In this document: piece by piece, positions 1-14,173 of the stretch
Position numbering within the stretch: the stretch's first letter is position 1
Layout: the number at the start of each line of letters is the position of its first letter
Assembly: GCA_033782935.1 (NCBI GenBank)
Contig: JAWQEG010000623.1
Coordinates: forward strand, 1,010,001 to 1,074,000
DNA: 64,000 nucleotides
Origin: Petrolisthes cinctipes
Taxonomy: Eukaryota; Arthropoda; Malacostraca; Decapoda; Porcellanidae
Direction of reading: 5' to 3'
Program-made: the position numbers and the translations under genes
The notes under the pieces: model-generated
Seen by the model: the letters and a program-made list of their open reading frames with translations, nothing else
The model's database searches: none
What the model was told of the DNA's origin: nothing

Positions 1-1408
1 ATAAACGGGTACAGAAGATGCATGCACATATCGACTTTGGGCACCCAAAATATCAATTTTGAGTATGTTTTGGTCCAATATTTTGAAAATTTTCTAGCAC
101 TGAGTATGCATGTACAGATCGCTTCTGGGACCCAAAAATATTGAATTTTAGGGTGTTCTGAGCCTGAATTTGGAATATAAACGGGTACAAAAGATGTATG
201 CACATATCGACTTTGGACACCTATAATATCGATTTTTAGCATATTTTAAGCCTATATTTTCAAAATATTCTAGCACTGATTAGACATGTACAGATCGTTT
301 CGGGGACCCAAAAATATTGAATTCTTAAGTGTTTTGAGCGTGAATTTGAGATTTAAACGGGTACTGAAGATGCATGCAGATATCGACCTAATGCACGTAA
401 AATATCAATTTTGAGCATGTTTTGGGTCTGTATCTTGAAAACATTTTAACAAGGAGGAGGCATGTACAAATCGCTTCTGGGACACAAAAATACCGAATTT
501 TTGGGTGTTTTGAGCCTGAATTTGAGATATAAACGGGTACAGAAGATGTATGCATATATCGACTTTGGGTACCTAAACTATCGATTTTCAGCATGTTTTG
601 GACCTGTATTTTGAAAGTACTCTAACACGGAGTAGGCATGTACAGATCGCTACTGGGACCCAAAAATATCGAATTTTTGGGTGTTTTGAGCCTGAATTTG
701 ATATATAAACGGGTACAGAAGATCCATGCACATATCAACAATGGGCACCTAAAATATCGATTTTGAGCATGTTTTGGGTCTGTATCTTGAAAACATTCTA
801 AGAAGGAGTAGGCATGTAGAGATCGCTACTGGGACACAAAAATATCTAATTTTCGGGTGTTTTGAGTCTGAATTTGATATATAAACGGGTACAGAAGATG
901 CAAGCACATATCGACTTAGGGCACACAAAATATCGATTTTTAGCATGTTTTGGGTCTTTATTTTGAAAATACTCTAGCACGGAGGAGGCATGTACAGATC
1001 GCTTCTGGGACCCAAAATTATTAAATTTTCGGGTGTTCTGAGCCTGAATTTGGGATATAAACGGGTACAAAAGATGTATGGACATATCAACTTTGGTCAA
1101 CTAAAATATCGATTTTTAGCATGTTTTAAGCCTATATTTTAAAAACATTCTAGCACTGAGTAGACATGTACAGATCGCTTCGGGGACCCAAAAATTTTGA
1201 ATTTTTGGGTGTTTTGAGCCTGCATTTAAGATATAAACGTTTACTGAAGATGCATTCACATATCGACTTTGGCAACCTAAAATATCGATTTTGAGCATGT
1301 TTTGGGTCCTTATCTTGAAAACATTCTAAGAAGGAGTAGGCATGTACAGATCGCTTCTGAGACACAAAAATATCGAATTTTCAGGTGTTTCGAGCCTGAA
1401 TTTGAGAT
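1..1408. repeat. 8-monomer higher-order repeat, copy 1 (1,408 bp)
   Basis: Eight 176-bp monomers of different variant type, followed immediately by a second copy at exactly +1,408 bp. The window begins inside a monomer, so the unit border chosen here is arbitrary. Going by the segment before each GTAGGCATGTACA, the variant order is CACTGAGTATG, CACTGATTAGAC, CAAGGAGGAGG, CACGGAGTAGG, AGAAGGAGTAGG, CACGGAGGAGG, CACTGAGTAGAC, AGAAGGAGTAGG. The same 1,408-bp period is also seen inside the 5,379-bp blocks downstream, for example between 4887 and 6295. Confidence 0.9.
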
Positions 1409-2816
1409 ATAAACGGGTACAGAAGATGCATGCACATATCGACTTTGGGCACCCAAAATATCAATTTTGAGTATGTTTTGGTCCAATATTTTGAAAATTT
1501 TCTAGCACTGAGTATGCATGTACAGATCGCTTCTGGGACCCAAAAATATTGAATTTTAGGGTGTTCTGAGCCTGAATTTGGAATATAAACGGGTACAAAA
1601 GATGTATGCACATATCGACTTTGGACACCTATAATATCGATTTTTAGCATATTTTAAGCCTATATTTTCAAAATATTCTAGCACTGATTAGACATGTACA
1701 GATCGTTTCGGGGACCCAAAAATATTGAATTCTTAAGTGTTTTGAGCGTGAATTTGAGATTTAAACGGGTACTGAAGATGCATTCAGATATCGACCTAAT
1801 GCACGTAAAATATCAATTTTGAGCATGTTTTGGGTCTGTATCTTGAAAACATTTTAACAAGGAGGAGGCATGTACAAATCGCTTCTGGGACACAAAAATA
1901 CCGAATTTTTGGGTGTTTTGAGCCTGAATTTGAGATATAAACGGGTACAGAAGATGTATGCATATATCGACTTTGGGTACCTAAACTATCGATTTTCAGC
2001 ATGTTTTGGACCTGTATTTTGAAAGTACTCTAACACGGAGTAGGCATGTACAGATCGCTACTGGGACCCAAAAATATCGAATTTTTGGGTGTTTTGAGCC
2101 TGAATTTGATATATAAACGGGTACAGAAGATCCATGCACATATCAACAATGGGCACCTAAAATATCGATTTTGAGCATGTTTTGGGTCTGTATCTTGAAA
2201 ACATTCTAAGAAGGAGTAGGCATGTAGAGATCGCTACTGGGACACAAAAATATCTAATTTTCGGGTGTTTTGAGCCTGAATTTGATATATAAACGGGTAC
2301 AGAAGATGCAAGCACATATCGACTTAGGGCACACAAAATATCGATTTTTAGCATGTTTTGGGTCTTTATTTTGAAAATACTCTAGCACGGAGTAGGCTTG
2401 TACAGATCGCTTCTGGGACCCAAAATTATTAAATTTTCGGGTGTTCTGAGCCTGAATTTGGGATATAAACGGGTACAAAAGATGTATGGACATATCAACT
2501 TTGGTCAATTAAAATGTCGATTTTTAGCATGTTTTAAGCCTATATTTTAAAAACATTCTAGCACTGAGTAGACATGTACAGATCGCTTCGGGGACCCAAA
2601 AATATTGAATTTTTGGGTGTTTTGAGCCTGCATTTAAGATATAAACGTTTACTGAAGATGCATGAACATATCGACTTTTTGCACCTAAAATATCGATTTT
2701 AAGCATGTTTTGGGTCCTTATCTTGAAAACATTCTAAGAAGGAGTAGGCATGTACAGATCGCTTCTGGGACACAAAAATATCGAATTTTCAGGTGTTTCG
2801 AGCCTGAATTTGAGGT
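1409..2816. repeat. 8-monomer higher-order repeat, copy 2 (1,408 bp)
   Basis: Second copy of the 8-monomer unit with the same order of variants as copy 1. Only scattered substitutions were noticed, for example near 2395-2400 and 2516 and in the monomer at 2640-2700. A further, more diverged copy runs on from 2817 into the next block, so the 1,408-bp period does not end sharply here. Confidence 0.9.
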
Positions 2817-3189
2817 ATAAACTGGTACAGAAGATGCATGCACATATCGACTTTGGGCACCCAAAATATCAATTTTGAGTATGTTTTGGGCCAATATTTT
2901 GAGAATTTTCTAGCACTGAGAATGCATGTACAGATCGGTTCCGGGACCCAAAAATATTGAATTTTGTGGTGTTCTGAGCCTGAATTTGGGATATAAACGG
3001 GTACAAAAGATGTATGCACATATCGACTTTGGACACCTATAATATCGATTTTTAGCATATTTTAAGCCTATATTTTGAACATATTCTAGCACTGATTAGA
3101 CATGTACCGATAGCTTCTGGGCCCCGAAAATATTGAATTTTTGAGTGTTTTGAGCGTGAATTTGAGATTTAAACGGGTAATGAAGATGC
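2817..3189. repeat. Satellite, diverged start of a third 8-monomer repeat
   Basis: About two monomers continuing the 1,408-bp order but with more substitutions than copies 1 and 2, such as GAGAATTTTC and CGGTTCCGGGACCC near 2900-2945. The same variants recur at 8280-8310, 13660-13690, 17000-17040 and 19915-19950. This stretch therefore belongs to a sub-variant that was used repeatedly downstream. Confidence 0.8.
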
Positions 3190-6100
3190 ATGCAGATATC
3201 GACTTAATGCACGTAAAATATCAATTTTGAGCATGTTTTGGGTCTGTATCTTGAAAACATTTTAGCAAGGAGTAGGCATGTACAGATCGCTTCTGGGACA
3301 CAAAAATACCGAATTTTTGGGTGTTTTGAGCCTGAATTTGAGATATAAACGGGTACAGAAGATGTATGCATATATCGACTTTGTGCACCTAAACTATCGA
3401 TTTTCAGCATGTTTTGGGTATGTATTTTGAAAATACTCTAACACGGAGTAGGCATGTACAGATCGCTTCTGGGACACAAAAATATCGAATTTTCGGGTGT
3501 TTCGAGCCTGAATTTGAGATATAAACGTGTACAGAAGATGCATGCACATATCGGCTTTAGGCACCCAAAATATCAATTTTTAGTAGGTTTTGAGCCAATA
3601 TTTTGAAAATATTCTAGCACTGAGTATGCATGTACAGATCGCTTCTGGGACCCAAAAATATTGAATTTTGGGGTGTTCTGAGCCTGAATTTGGAATATAA
3701 ACGGGTACAAATGATGTATGCACATATCGACTTTGGACACCTAAAATATCGATTTTTAGACTATTTTAAGCCTATATTTTGAAAATTTCCTAGCACTGAG
3801 TTGACATGTACAGATCGCTTTGGGGACCCAAAAATATTGAATTTTTGGGTATTTTGAGCCTGAATTTGAGATATAAACGGGTACTGAAGATACATACTCA
3901 TAGCGTCTTTTTGCACCTAAAATATCGATTTTGAGCAAGTTTTGGGTCTGTATTTTGAAAACATTCTAGCAAAGAGTAGGCATGAACAAATCGGTTCTGG
4001 GACCCAATAATATCGAAATTTTCGATTTTTAGCATTTTTTGAGCCTATATTTTGAAAATATTCTAGCACTGATTAGACATGTACAGATAGCTTCGGGGAC
4101 CCAAAAATATTGAATTTTTGGGTGTTTTGAGCCTGCATTTGAGATATAAACGGGTACTGAAGATGCATGCACATATCGACTTTGGGCACCCAAAATATCG
4201 ATTTTTAGCATGTTTTGGGCCTGTATTTTTAAAATTCTCTAACACGGAGTAGGCATGTACAGTTCGCTTCTAGGACACATAAAATATTGAATTTTCGGGT
4301 TTTCTGAGCCTGAATTTGAGATATATAATGGGTACAGAAGATGTATGCACATATCGACTTTGGCAACCTAAAATATCGATTTTGAACATGTTTTAGGTCT
4401 GTATCTTGAAAACATTCTAAGAAGGAGTAGGCATGTAGAGATCGCTTCTGGGACACAAAAATATCGAATTTTCAGGTGTTTCGAGCCTGAATTTGAGATA
4501 TAAACGGGTACAGAAGATACAAGCACATATCGACTTTGGGCATACAAAATATCAATTTTGAGTATGTTTTGGGCCAATATTTTGAAATTTTTCTAGCACT
4601 GAGTATGCATGTACAGATCGCTTCTGGGACACAAAAATATTGAATTTTGGGGTGTTCTGAGCCTGAATTTGGGATATAAACGGGTACAAAAGATGTATGC
4701 ACATATCGACTTTGGACACCTATAATATCGATTTTTAGCATTTTTTAAGCCTATATTTTGAAAATATTCTAGCACTGATTAGACATGTACAGATCGCTTC
4801 GGGGACCCAAAAATATTGAATTTTTGAGTGTTCTGAGCGTGAATTTGAGATTTAAACGGGTACTGAAGATGCATGCAGATATCGACTTAATGCACGTAAA
4901 ATATCAATTTTGAGCATGTTTTGGGTCTGTATCTTGAAAACATTTTAGCAAGGAGTAGGCATGTACAGATCGCTTCTGGGACACAAAAATACCGAATTTT
5001 TGGGTGTTTTGAGCCTGAATTTGAGATATAAACGGGTACAGAAGATGTATGCATATATCGACTTTGGGCACCTAAACTATCAATTTTCAGCATGTTTTGG
5101 ACCTGTATTTTAAAAGTACTCTAACACGGAGTAGGCATGTACAGATCGCTACTGGGACACAAAAATATCGAATTTTTGGGTGTTTTGAGCCTGAATTTGA
5201 TATATAAACGGGTACAGAAGATGCATGCACATATCAACAATGGTCACCTAAAATATCGATTTTGAGCATGTTTTGGGTCTGTATCTTGAAAACATTCTAA
5301 GAAGGAGTAGGCATGTAGAGATCGCTTCTGGGACACAAAAATATCTAATTTTCGGGTGTTTTGAGTCTGAATTTGAGATATAAACGGGTACAGAATATGT
5401 ATGCATATATCGACTTTGGGCACCTAAACTATCGATTTTCAGCATGTTTTGGACCTGTATTTTGAAAGTACTCTAACACGGAGTAGGCATGTACAGATCG
5501 CTACTGGGACCCAAAATTATTGAATTTTCAGGTGTTCTGAGCCTGAATTTGGGATATAAACGGGTACAAAAGATGTATGGACATATCAACTTTGGACAAC
5601 TAAAATATCGATTTTTAGCATGTTTTAAGCCTATATTTTAAAAACATTCTAGCACTGAGTAGACATGTACAGATCGCTTCGGGGACCCAAAAATATTGAA
5701 TTTTTGGGTGTTTTGAGCCTGCATTTAAGATATAAACGTTTACTGAAGATGCATTCACATATCGACTTTGGCAACCTAAAATATCGATTTTGAGCATGTT
5801 TTGGGTCCTTATCATGAAAACATTCTAAGAAGGAGTAGGCATGTACAGATCGCTTCTGATACACAAAAATATCGAATTTTCAGGTGTTTCGAGCCTGAAT
5901 TTGAGATATAAACGGGTACAGAAGATGCATGCACATATCGACTTTGGGCACCCAAAATATCAATTTTGAGTATGTTTTGGGCCAATATTTTGAAAATTTT
6001 CTAGCACTGAGTATGCATGTACAGATCGCTTCTGGGACCCAAAAATATTGAATTTTGGGGTGTTCTGAGCCTGAATTTGGGATATAAACGGGTACAAAAG

Positions 6101-8568
6101 ATGTATGCACATATCGACTTTGGACACCTATAATATCGATTTTTAGCATATTTTAAGCCTATATTTTGAAAATATTCTAGCACTGATTAGACATGTACAG
6201 ATCGCTTCAGGGACCCAAAAATATTGAATTTTTGAGTGTTCTGAGCGTGAATTTGAGATTTAAACGGGTACTGAAGATGCATGCAGATATCGACTTAATG
6301 CACGTAAAATATCAATTTTGAGCATGTTTTGGGTCTGTATCTTGAAAACATTTTCGCAAGGAGTAGGCATGTACAGATCGCTTCTGGGACACAAAAATAC
6401 CGAATTTTTGGGTGTTTTGAGCCTGAATTTGAGATATAAACGGGTACAGAAGATGTATGCATATATCGACTTTGGGCACCTAAACTATCGATTTTCAGCA
6501 TGTTTTGGACCTGTATTTTAAAAGTACTCTAACACTGAGTAGGCATGTACAGATCGCTACTGGGACACAAAAATATCGAATTTTTGGGTGTTTTGAGCCT
6601 GAATTTGATATATAAACGGGTACAGAAGATGCATGCACATATCAACAATGGGCACCTAAAATATCGATTTTGAGCATGTTTTGGGTGTGTATCTTGAAAA
6701 CATTCTAAGAAGGAGTAGGCATGTAGAGATCGCTTCAGGGACACAAAAATATCTAATTTTCGGTTGTTTTGAGTCTGAATTTGAGATATAAACGGGTACA
6801 GAAGATGCAAGCACATATCGACTTTGGGCATACAAAATATCGATTTTTAGCATGTTTAGGGTCTATATTTTGAAAATACTCTAACACGGAGTATGCATGT
6901 ACAGATTGCTTCTGGGACTCAAAATTATTGAATTTTCGGGTGTTCTGAGCCAGAATTTGGGATATAAACGGGTACAAAAGATGTATGGACATATCAACTT
7001 TGGACAACTAAAATATCGATTTTTAGCATGTTTTAAGCCTATATTTTAAAAACATTCCATCACTGAGTAGACATGTACAGATCGCTTCGGGGACCCAAAA
7101 ATATTGAATTTTTGGGTGTTTTGAGCCTGCATTTAAGATATAAACGTTTACTGAAGATGCATTCACATATCGACTTTGGCAACCTAAAATATCGATTTTG
7201 AGCATGTTTTGGGTCCTTATCATGAAAACATTCTAAGAAGGAGTAGGCATGTACAGATCGCTTCTGAGACACAAAAATATCGAATTTTCAGGTGTTTCGA
7301 GCCTGAATTTGAGATATAAACGGGTACAGAAGATGCATGCACATATCGACTTTGGGCACCCAAAATATCAATTTTGAGTATGATTTGGGCCAATATTTTG
7401 AAAATTTTCTAGCACTGAGTATGCATGTACAGATCGCTTCTTGGACCCAAAAATATTGAATTTTGGGGTGTTCTGAGCCTGAATTTGGGATATAAACGGG
7501 TACAAAAGATGTATGCACATATCGACTTTGGACACCTATAATATCGATTTTTAGCATATTTTAAGCCTATATTTTAAAAATATTCTAGCACTGATTAGAC
7601 ATGTACAGATCGATTCGGGGACCCAAAAATATTGAATTTTTGAGTGTTTTGAGCGTGAATTTGAGATTTAAACGGGTACAGAAGATCCATGCAGATATCG
7701 ACCTAATGCACGTAAAATATCAATTTTGAGCATGTTTTGGGTCTGTATCTTGAAAACATTTAAACAAGGAGGAGGCATGTACAAATCGCTTCTGGGACAC
7801 AAAAATACCAAATTTTTGGGTGTTTTGAGCCTGAATTTGAGATATAAACGGGTACAGAAGATGTATGCATATATCGACTTTGGGCACCTAAACTATCGAT
7901 TTTCAGCATGTTTTGGACCTGTATTTTGAAAGTACTCTAACACGGAGTAGGCATGTACAGATCGCTACTGGGATACAAAAATATCTAATTTTTGGGTGTT
8001 TTGAGCCTGCATTTAAGATATAAACGTTTACTGAAGATGCATGAACATATCGACTTTTTGCACCTAAAATATCGATTTTAAGCATGTTTTGGGTCCTTAT
8101 CTTGAAAACATTCTAAGAAGGAGTAGGCATGTACAGATCGCTTCTGGGACACAAAAATATCGAATTTTCAGGTGTTTCGAGCCTGAATTTGAGGTATAAA
8201 CGGGTACAGAAGATGCATGCACATATCGACTTTGGGCACCCAAAATATCAATTTTGAGTATGTTTTGCGCCAATATTTTGAGAATTTTCTAGCACTGAGA
8301 ATGCATGTACAGATCGGTTCCGGGACCCAAAAATATTGAATTTTGGGGTGTTCTGAGCCTGAATTTGGGATATAAACGGGTACAAAAGATGTATGCACAT
8401 ATCGACTTTGGACACCTATAATATCGATTTTTAGCATATTTAAAGCCTATATTTTGAAAATATTCTAGCACTGATTAGACATGTACCGATAGCTTCTGGG
8501 ACCCGAAAATATTGAATTTTTGAGTGTTTTGAGCGTGAATTTGAGATTTAAACGGGAAATGAAGATGC
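3190..8568. repeat. 5,379-bp satellite block, copy A
   Basis: Every landmark in this block recurs exactly 5,379 bp downstream. Two substitutions were noticed on reading (near 3558 versus 8937, and near 5898 versus 11277), so the copies are nearly identical. The block contains 30 full monomers plus one 97-bp truncated monomer at 3981-4077, which is why its length is not a multiple of 176. An internal 1,408-bp period remains visible. The left border is approximate, because similarity falls off gradually upstream of about 3200. Confidence 0.9.
3981..4077. repeat. 97-bp truncated satellite monomer (representative)
   Basis: The distance between successive CATG landmarks is 97 instead of 176 bp. 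The left half runs to ATATCGAAATT and then jumps into the right half at TCGATTTTTAGC. Because the monomer is two homologous 88-bp halves, this is one half plus 9 bp, as an off-register deletion between halves would give. Other 97-bp copies start at 9360, 18608, 21522, 24687, 26193, 32620, 39756 and 41543. Nearly all carry the neighbouring CATGAACA(A/G)ATCGGTTC variant, so they probably descend from one event. Confidence 0.88.
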
Positions 8569-11500
8569 ATGCAGATATCGACTTAATGCACGTAAAATAT
8601 CAATTTTGAGCATGTTTTGGGTCTGTATCTTGAAAACATTTTAGCAAGGAGTAGGCATGTACAGATCGCTTCTGGGACACAAAAATACCGAATTTTTGGG
8701 TGTTTTGAGCCTGAATTTGAGATATAAACGGGTACAGAAGATGTATGCATATATCGACTTTGTGCACCTAAACTATCGATTTTCAGCATGTTTTGGGTAT
8801 GTATTTTGAAAATACTCTAACACGGAGTAGGCATGTACAGATCGCTTCTGGGACACAAAAATATCGAATTTTCGGGTGTTTCGAGCCTGAATTTGAGATA
8901 TAAACGTGTACAGAAGATGCATGCACATATCGGCTTTGGGCACCCAAAATATCAATTTTTAGTAGGTTTTGAGCCAATATTTTGAAAATATTCTAGCACT
9001 GAGTATGCATGTACAGATCGCTTCTGGGACCCAAAAATATTGAATTTTGGGGTGTTCTGAGCCTGAATTTGGAATATAAACGGGTACAAATGATGTATGC
9101 ACATATCGACTTTGGACACCTAAAATATCGATTTTTAGACTATTTTAAGCCTATATTTTGAAAATTTCCTAGCACTGAGTTGACATGTACAGATCGCTTT
9201 GGGGACCCAAAAATATTGAATTTTTGGGTATTTTGAGCCTGAATTTGAGATATAAACGGGTACTGAAGATACATACTCATAGCGTCTTTTTGCACCTAAA
9301 ATATCGATTTTGAGCAAGTTTTGGGTCTGTATTTTGAAAACATTCTAGCAAAGAGTAGGCATGAACAAATCGGTTCTGGGACCCAATAATATCGAAATTT
9401 TCGATTTTTAGCATTTTTTGAGCCTATATTTTGAAAATATTCTAGCACTGATTAGACATGTACAGATAGCTTCGGGGACCCAAAAATATTGAATTTTTGG
9501 GTGTTTTGAGCCTGCATTTGAGATATAAACGGGTACTGAAGATGCATGCACATATCGACTTTGGGCACCCAAAATATCGATTTTTAGCATGTTTTGGGCC
9601 TGTATTTTTAAAATTCTCTAACACGGAGTAGGCATGTACAGTTCGCTTCTAGGACACATAAAATATTGAATTTTCGGGTTTTCTGAGCCTGAATTTGAGA
9701 TATATAATGGGTACAGAAGATGTATGCACATATCGACTTTGGCAACCTAAAATATCGATTTTGAACATGTTTTAGGTCTGTATCTTGAAAACATTCTAAG
9801 AAGGAGTAGGCATGTAGAGATCGCTTCTGGGACACAAAAATATCGAATTTTCAGGTGTTTCGAGCCTGAATTTGAGATATAAACGGGTACAGAAGATACA
9901 AGCACATATCGACTTTGGGCATACAAAATATCAATTTTGAGTATGTTTTGGGCCAATATTTTGAAATTTTTCTAGCACTGAGTATGCATGTACAGATCGC
10001 TTCTGGGACACAAAAATATTGAATTTTGGGGTGTTCTGAGCCTGAATTTGGGATATAAACGGGTACAAAAGATGTATGCACATATCGACTTTGGACACCT
10101 ATAATATCGATTTTTAGCATTTTTTAAGCCTATATTTTGAAAATATTCTAGCACTGATTAGACATGTACAGATCGCTTCGGGGACCCAAAAATATTGAAT
10201 TTTTGAGTGTTCTGAGCGTGAATTTGAGATTTAAACGGGTACTGAAGATGCATGCAGATATCGACTTAATGCACGTAAAATATCAATTTTGAGCATGTTT
10301 TGGGTCTGTATCTTGAAAACATTTTAGCAAGGAGTAGGCATGTACAGATCGCTTCTGGGACACAAAAATACCGAATTTTTGGGTGTTTTGAGCCTGAATT
10401 TGAGATATAAACGGGTACAGAAGATGTATGCATATATCGACTTTGGGCACCTAAACTATCAATTTTCAGCATGTTTTGGACCTGTATTTTAAAAGTACTC
10501 TAACACGGAGTAGGCATGTACAGATCGCTACTGGGACACAAAAATATCGAATTTTTGGGTGTTTTGAGCCTGAATTTGATATATAAACGGGTACAGAAGA
10601 TGCATGCACATATCAACAATGGTCACCTAAAATATCGATTTTGAGCATGTTTTGGGTCTGTATCTTGAAAACATTCTAAGAAGGAGTAGGCATGTAGAGA
10701 TCGCTTCTGGGACACAAAAATATCTAATTTTCGGGTGTTTTGAGTCTGAATTTGAGATATAAACGGGTACAGAATATGTATGCATATATCGACTTTGGGC
10801 ACCTAAACTATCGATTTTCAGCATGTTTTGGACCTGTATTTTGAAAGTACTCTAACACGGAGTAGGCATGTACAGATCGCTACTGGGACCCAAAATTATT
10901 GAATTTTCAGGTGTTCTGAGCCTGAATTTGGGATATAAACGGGTACAAAAGATGTATGGACATATCAACTTTGGACAACTAAAATATCGATTTTTAGCAT
11001 GTTTTAAGCCTATATTTTAAAAACATTCTAGCACTGAGTAGACATGTACAGATCGCTTCGGGGACCCAAAAATATTGAATTTTTGGGTGTTTTGAGCCTG
11101 CATTTAAGATATAAACGTTTACTGAAGATGCATTCACATATCGACTTTGGCAACCTAAAATATCGATTTTGAGCATGTTTTGGGTCCTTATCATGAAAAC
11201 ATTCTAAGAAGGAGTAGGCATGTACAGATCGCTTCTGATACACAAAAATATCGAATTTTCAGGTGTTTCGAGCCTGGATTTGAGATATAAACGGGTACAG
11301 AAGATGCATGCACATATCGACTTTGGGCACCCAAAATATCAATTTTGAGTATGTTTTGGGCCAATATTTTGAAAATTTTCTAGCACTGAGTATGCATGTA
11401 CAGATCGCTTCTGGGACCCAAAAATATTGAATTTTGGGGTGTTCTGAGCCTGAATTTGGGATATAAACGGGTACAAAAGATGTATGCACATATCGACTTT

Positions 11501-14173
11501 GGACACCTATAATATCGATTTTTAGCATATTTTAAGCCTATATTTTGAAAATATTCTAGCACTGATTAGACATGTACAGATCGCTTCAGGGACCCAAAAA
11601 TATTGAATTTTTGAGTGTTCTGAGCGTGAATTTGAGATTTAAACGGGTACTGAAGATGCATGCAGATATCGACTTAATGCACGTAAAATATCAATTTTGA
11701 GCATGTTTTGGGTCTGTATCTTGAAAACATTTTCGCAAGGAGTAGGCATGTACAGATCGCTTCTGGGACACAAAAATACCGAATTTTTGGGTGTTTTGAG
11801 CCTGAATTTGAGATATAAACGGGTACAGAAGATGTATGCATATATCGACTTTGGGCACCTAAACTATCGATTTTCAGCATGTTTTGGACCTGTATTTTAA
11901 AAGTACTCTAACACTGAGTAGGCATGTACAGATCGCTACTGGGACACAAAAATATCGAATTTTTGGGTGTTTTGAGCCTGAATTTGATATATAAACGGGT
12001 ACAGAAGATGCATGCACATATCAACAATGGGCACCTAAAATATCGATTTTGAGCATGTTTTGGGTGTGTATCTTGAAAACATTCTAAGAAGGAGTAGGCA
12101 TGTAGAGATCGCTTCAGGGACACAAAAATATCTAATTTTCGGTTGTTTTGAGTCTGAATTTGAGATATAAACGGGTACAGAAGATGCAAGCACATATCGA
12201 CTTTGGGCATACAAAATATCGATTTTTAGCATGTTTAGGGTCTATATTTTGAAAATACTCTAACACGGAGTATGCATGTACAGATTGCTTCTGGGACTCA
12301 AAATTATTGAATTTTCGGGTGTTCTGAGCCAGAATTTGGGATATAAACGGGTACAAAAGATGTATGGACATATCAACTTTGGACAACTAAAATATCGATT
12401 TTTAGCATGTTTTAAGCCTATATTTTAAAAACATTCCATCACTGAGTAGACATGTACAGATCGCTTCGGGGACCCAAAAATATTGAATTTTTGGGTGTTT
12501 TGAGCCTGCATTTAAGATATAAACGTTTACTGAAGATGCATTCACATATCGACTTTGGCAACCTAAAATATCGATTTTGAGCATGTTTTGGGTCCTTATC
12601 ATGAAAACATTCTAAGAAGGAGTAGGCATGTACAGATCGCTTCTGAGACACAAAAATATCGAATTTTCAGGTGTTTCGAGCCTGAATTTGAGATATAAAC
12701 GGGTACAGAAGATGCATGCACATATCGACTTTGGGCACCCAAAATATCAATTTTGAGTATGATTTGGGCCAATATTTTGAAAATTTTCTAGCACTGAGTA
12801 TGCATGTACAGATCGCTTCTTGGACCCAAAAATATTGAATTTTGGGGTGTTCTGAGCCTGAATTTGGGATATAAACGGGTACAAAAGATGTATGCACATA
12901 TCGACTTTGGACACCTATAATATCGATTTTTAGCATATTTTAAGCCTATATTTTAAAAATATTCTAGCACTGATTAGACATGTACAGATCGATTCGGGGA
13001 CCCAAAAATATTGAATTTTTGAGTGTTTTGAGCGTGAATTTGAGATTTAAACGGGTACAGAAGATCCATGCAGATATCGACCTAATGCACGTAAAATATC
13101 AATTTTGAGCATGTTTTGGGTCTGTATCTTGAAAACATTTAAACAAGGAGGAGGCATGTACAAATCGCTTCTGGGACACAAAAATACCAAATTTTTGGGT
13201 GTTTTGAGCCTGAATTTGAGATATAAACGGGTACAGAAGATGTATGCATATATCGACTTTGGGCACCTAAACTATCGATTTTCAGCATGTTTTGGACCTG
13301 TATTTTGAAAGTACTCTAACACGGAGTAGGCATGTACAGATCGCTACTGGGATACAAAAATATCTAATTTTTGGGTGTTTTGAGCCTGCATTTAAGATAT
13401 AAACGTTTACTGAAGATGCATGAACATATCGACTTTTTGCACCTAAAATATCGATTTTAAGCATGTTTTGGGTCCTTATCTTGAAAACATTCTAAGAAGG
13501 AGTAGGCATGTACAGATCGCTTCTGGGACACAAAAATATCGAATTTTCAGGTGTTTCGAGCCTGAATTTGAGGTATAAACGGGTACAGAAGATGCATGCA
13601 CATATCGACTTTGGGCACCCAAAATATCAATTTTGAGTATGTTTTGCGCCAATATTTTGAGAATTTTCTAGCACTGAGAATGCATGTACAGATCGGTTCC
13701 GGGACCCAAAAATATTGAATTTTGGGGTGTTCTGAGCCTGAATTTGGGATATAAACGGGTACAAAAGATGTATGCACATATCGACTTTGGACACCTATAA
13801 TATCGATTTTTAGCATATTTAAAGCCTATATTTTGAAAATATTCTAGCACTGATTAGACATGTACCGATAGCTTCTGGGACCCGAAAATATTGAATTTTT
13901 GAGTGTTTTGAGCGTGAATTTGAGATTTAAACGGGAAATGAAGATGCATGCAGATATCGACTTAATGCACGTAAAATATCAATTTTGAGCATGTTTTGGG
14001 TCTGTATCTTGAAAACATTTTAGCAAGGAGTAGGCATGTACAGATCGCTTCTGGGACACAAAAATACCGAATTTTTGGGTGTTTTGAGCCTGAATTTGAG
14101 ATATAAACGGGTACAGAAGATGTATGCATATATCGACTTTGTGCACCTAAACTATCGATTTTCAGCATGTTTT
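8569..14173. repeat. 5,379-bp satellite block, copy B plus short third start
   Basis: Near-identical tandem copy of the preceding block. It includes its own 97-bp monomer at 9360-9456 and the first ~226 bp of a third copy. At about 14169 the sequence switches from GTTTTGGGTATG to GTTTTGGACCTG and the 5,379-bp register is lost. Such a long, nearly identical tandem duplication is either a very recent amplification or an assembly effect. Confidence 0.9.

Noticed and set aside
6318..6521. Plus-strand frames beginning MSMFWVCILKTF.. (also 7726, 11697, 13105, 28527, 30987) as small genes
   Set aside because: They are fragments of the same monomers read on the other strand, recurring with the HOR. 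There are no coding signatures.
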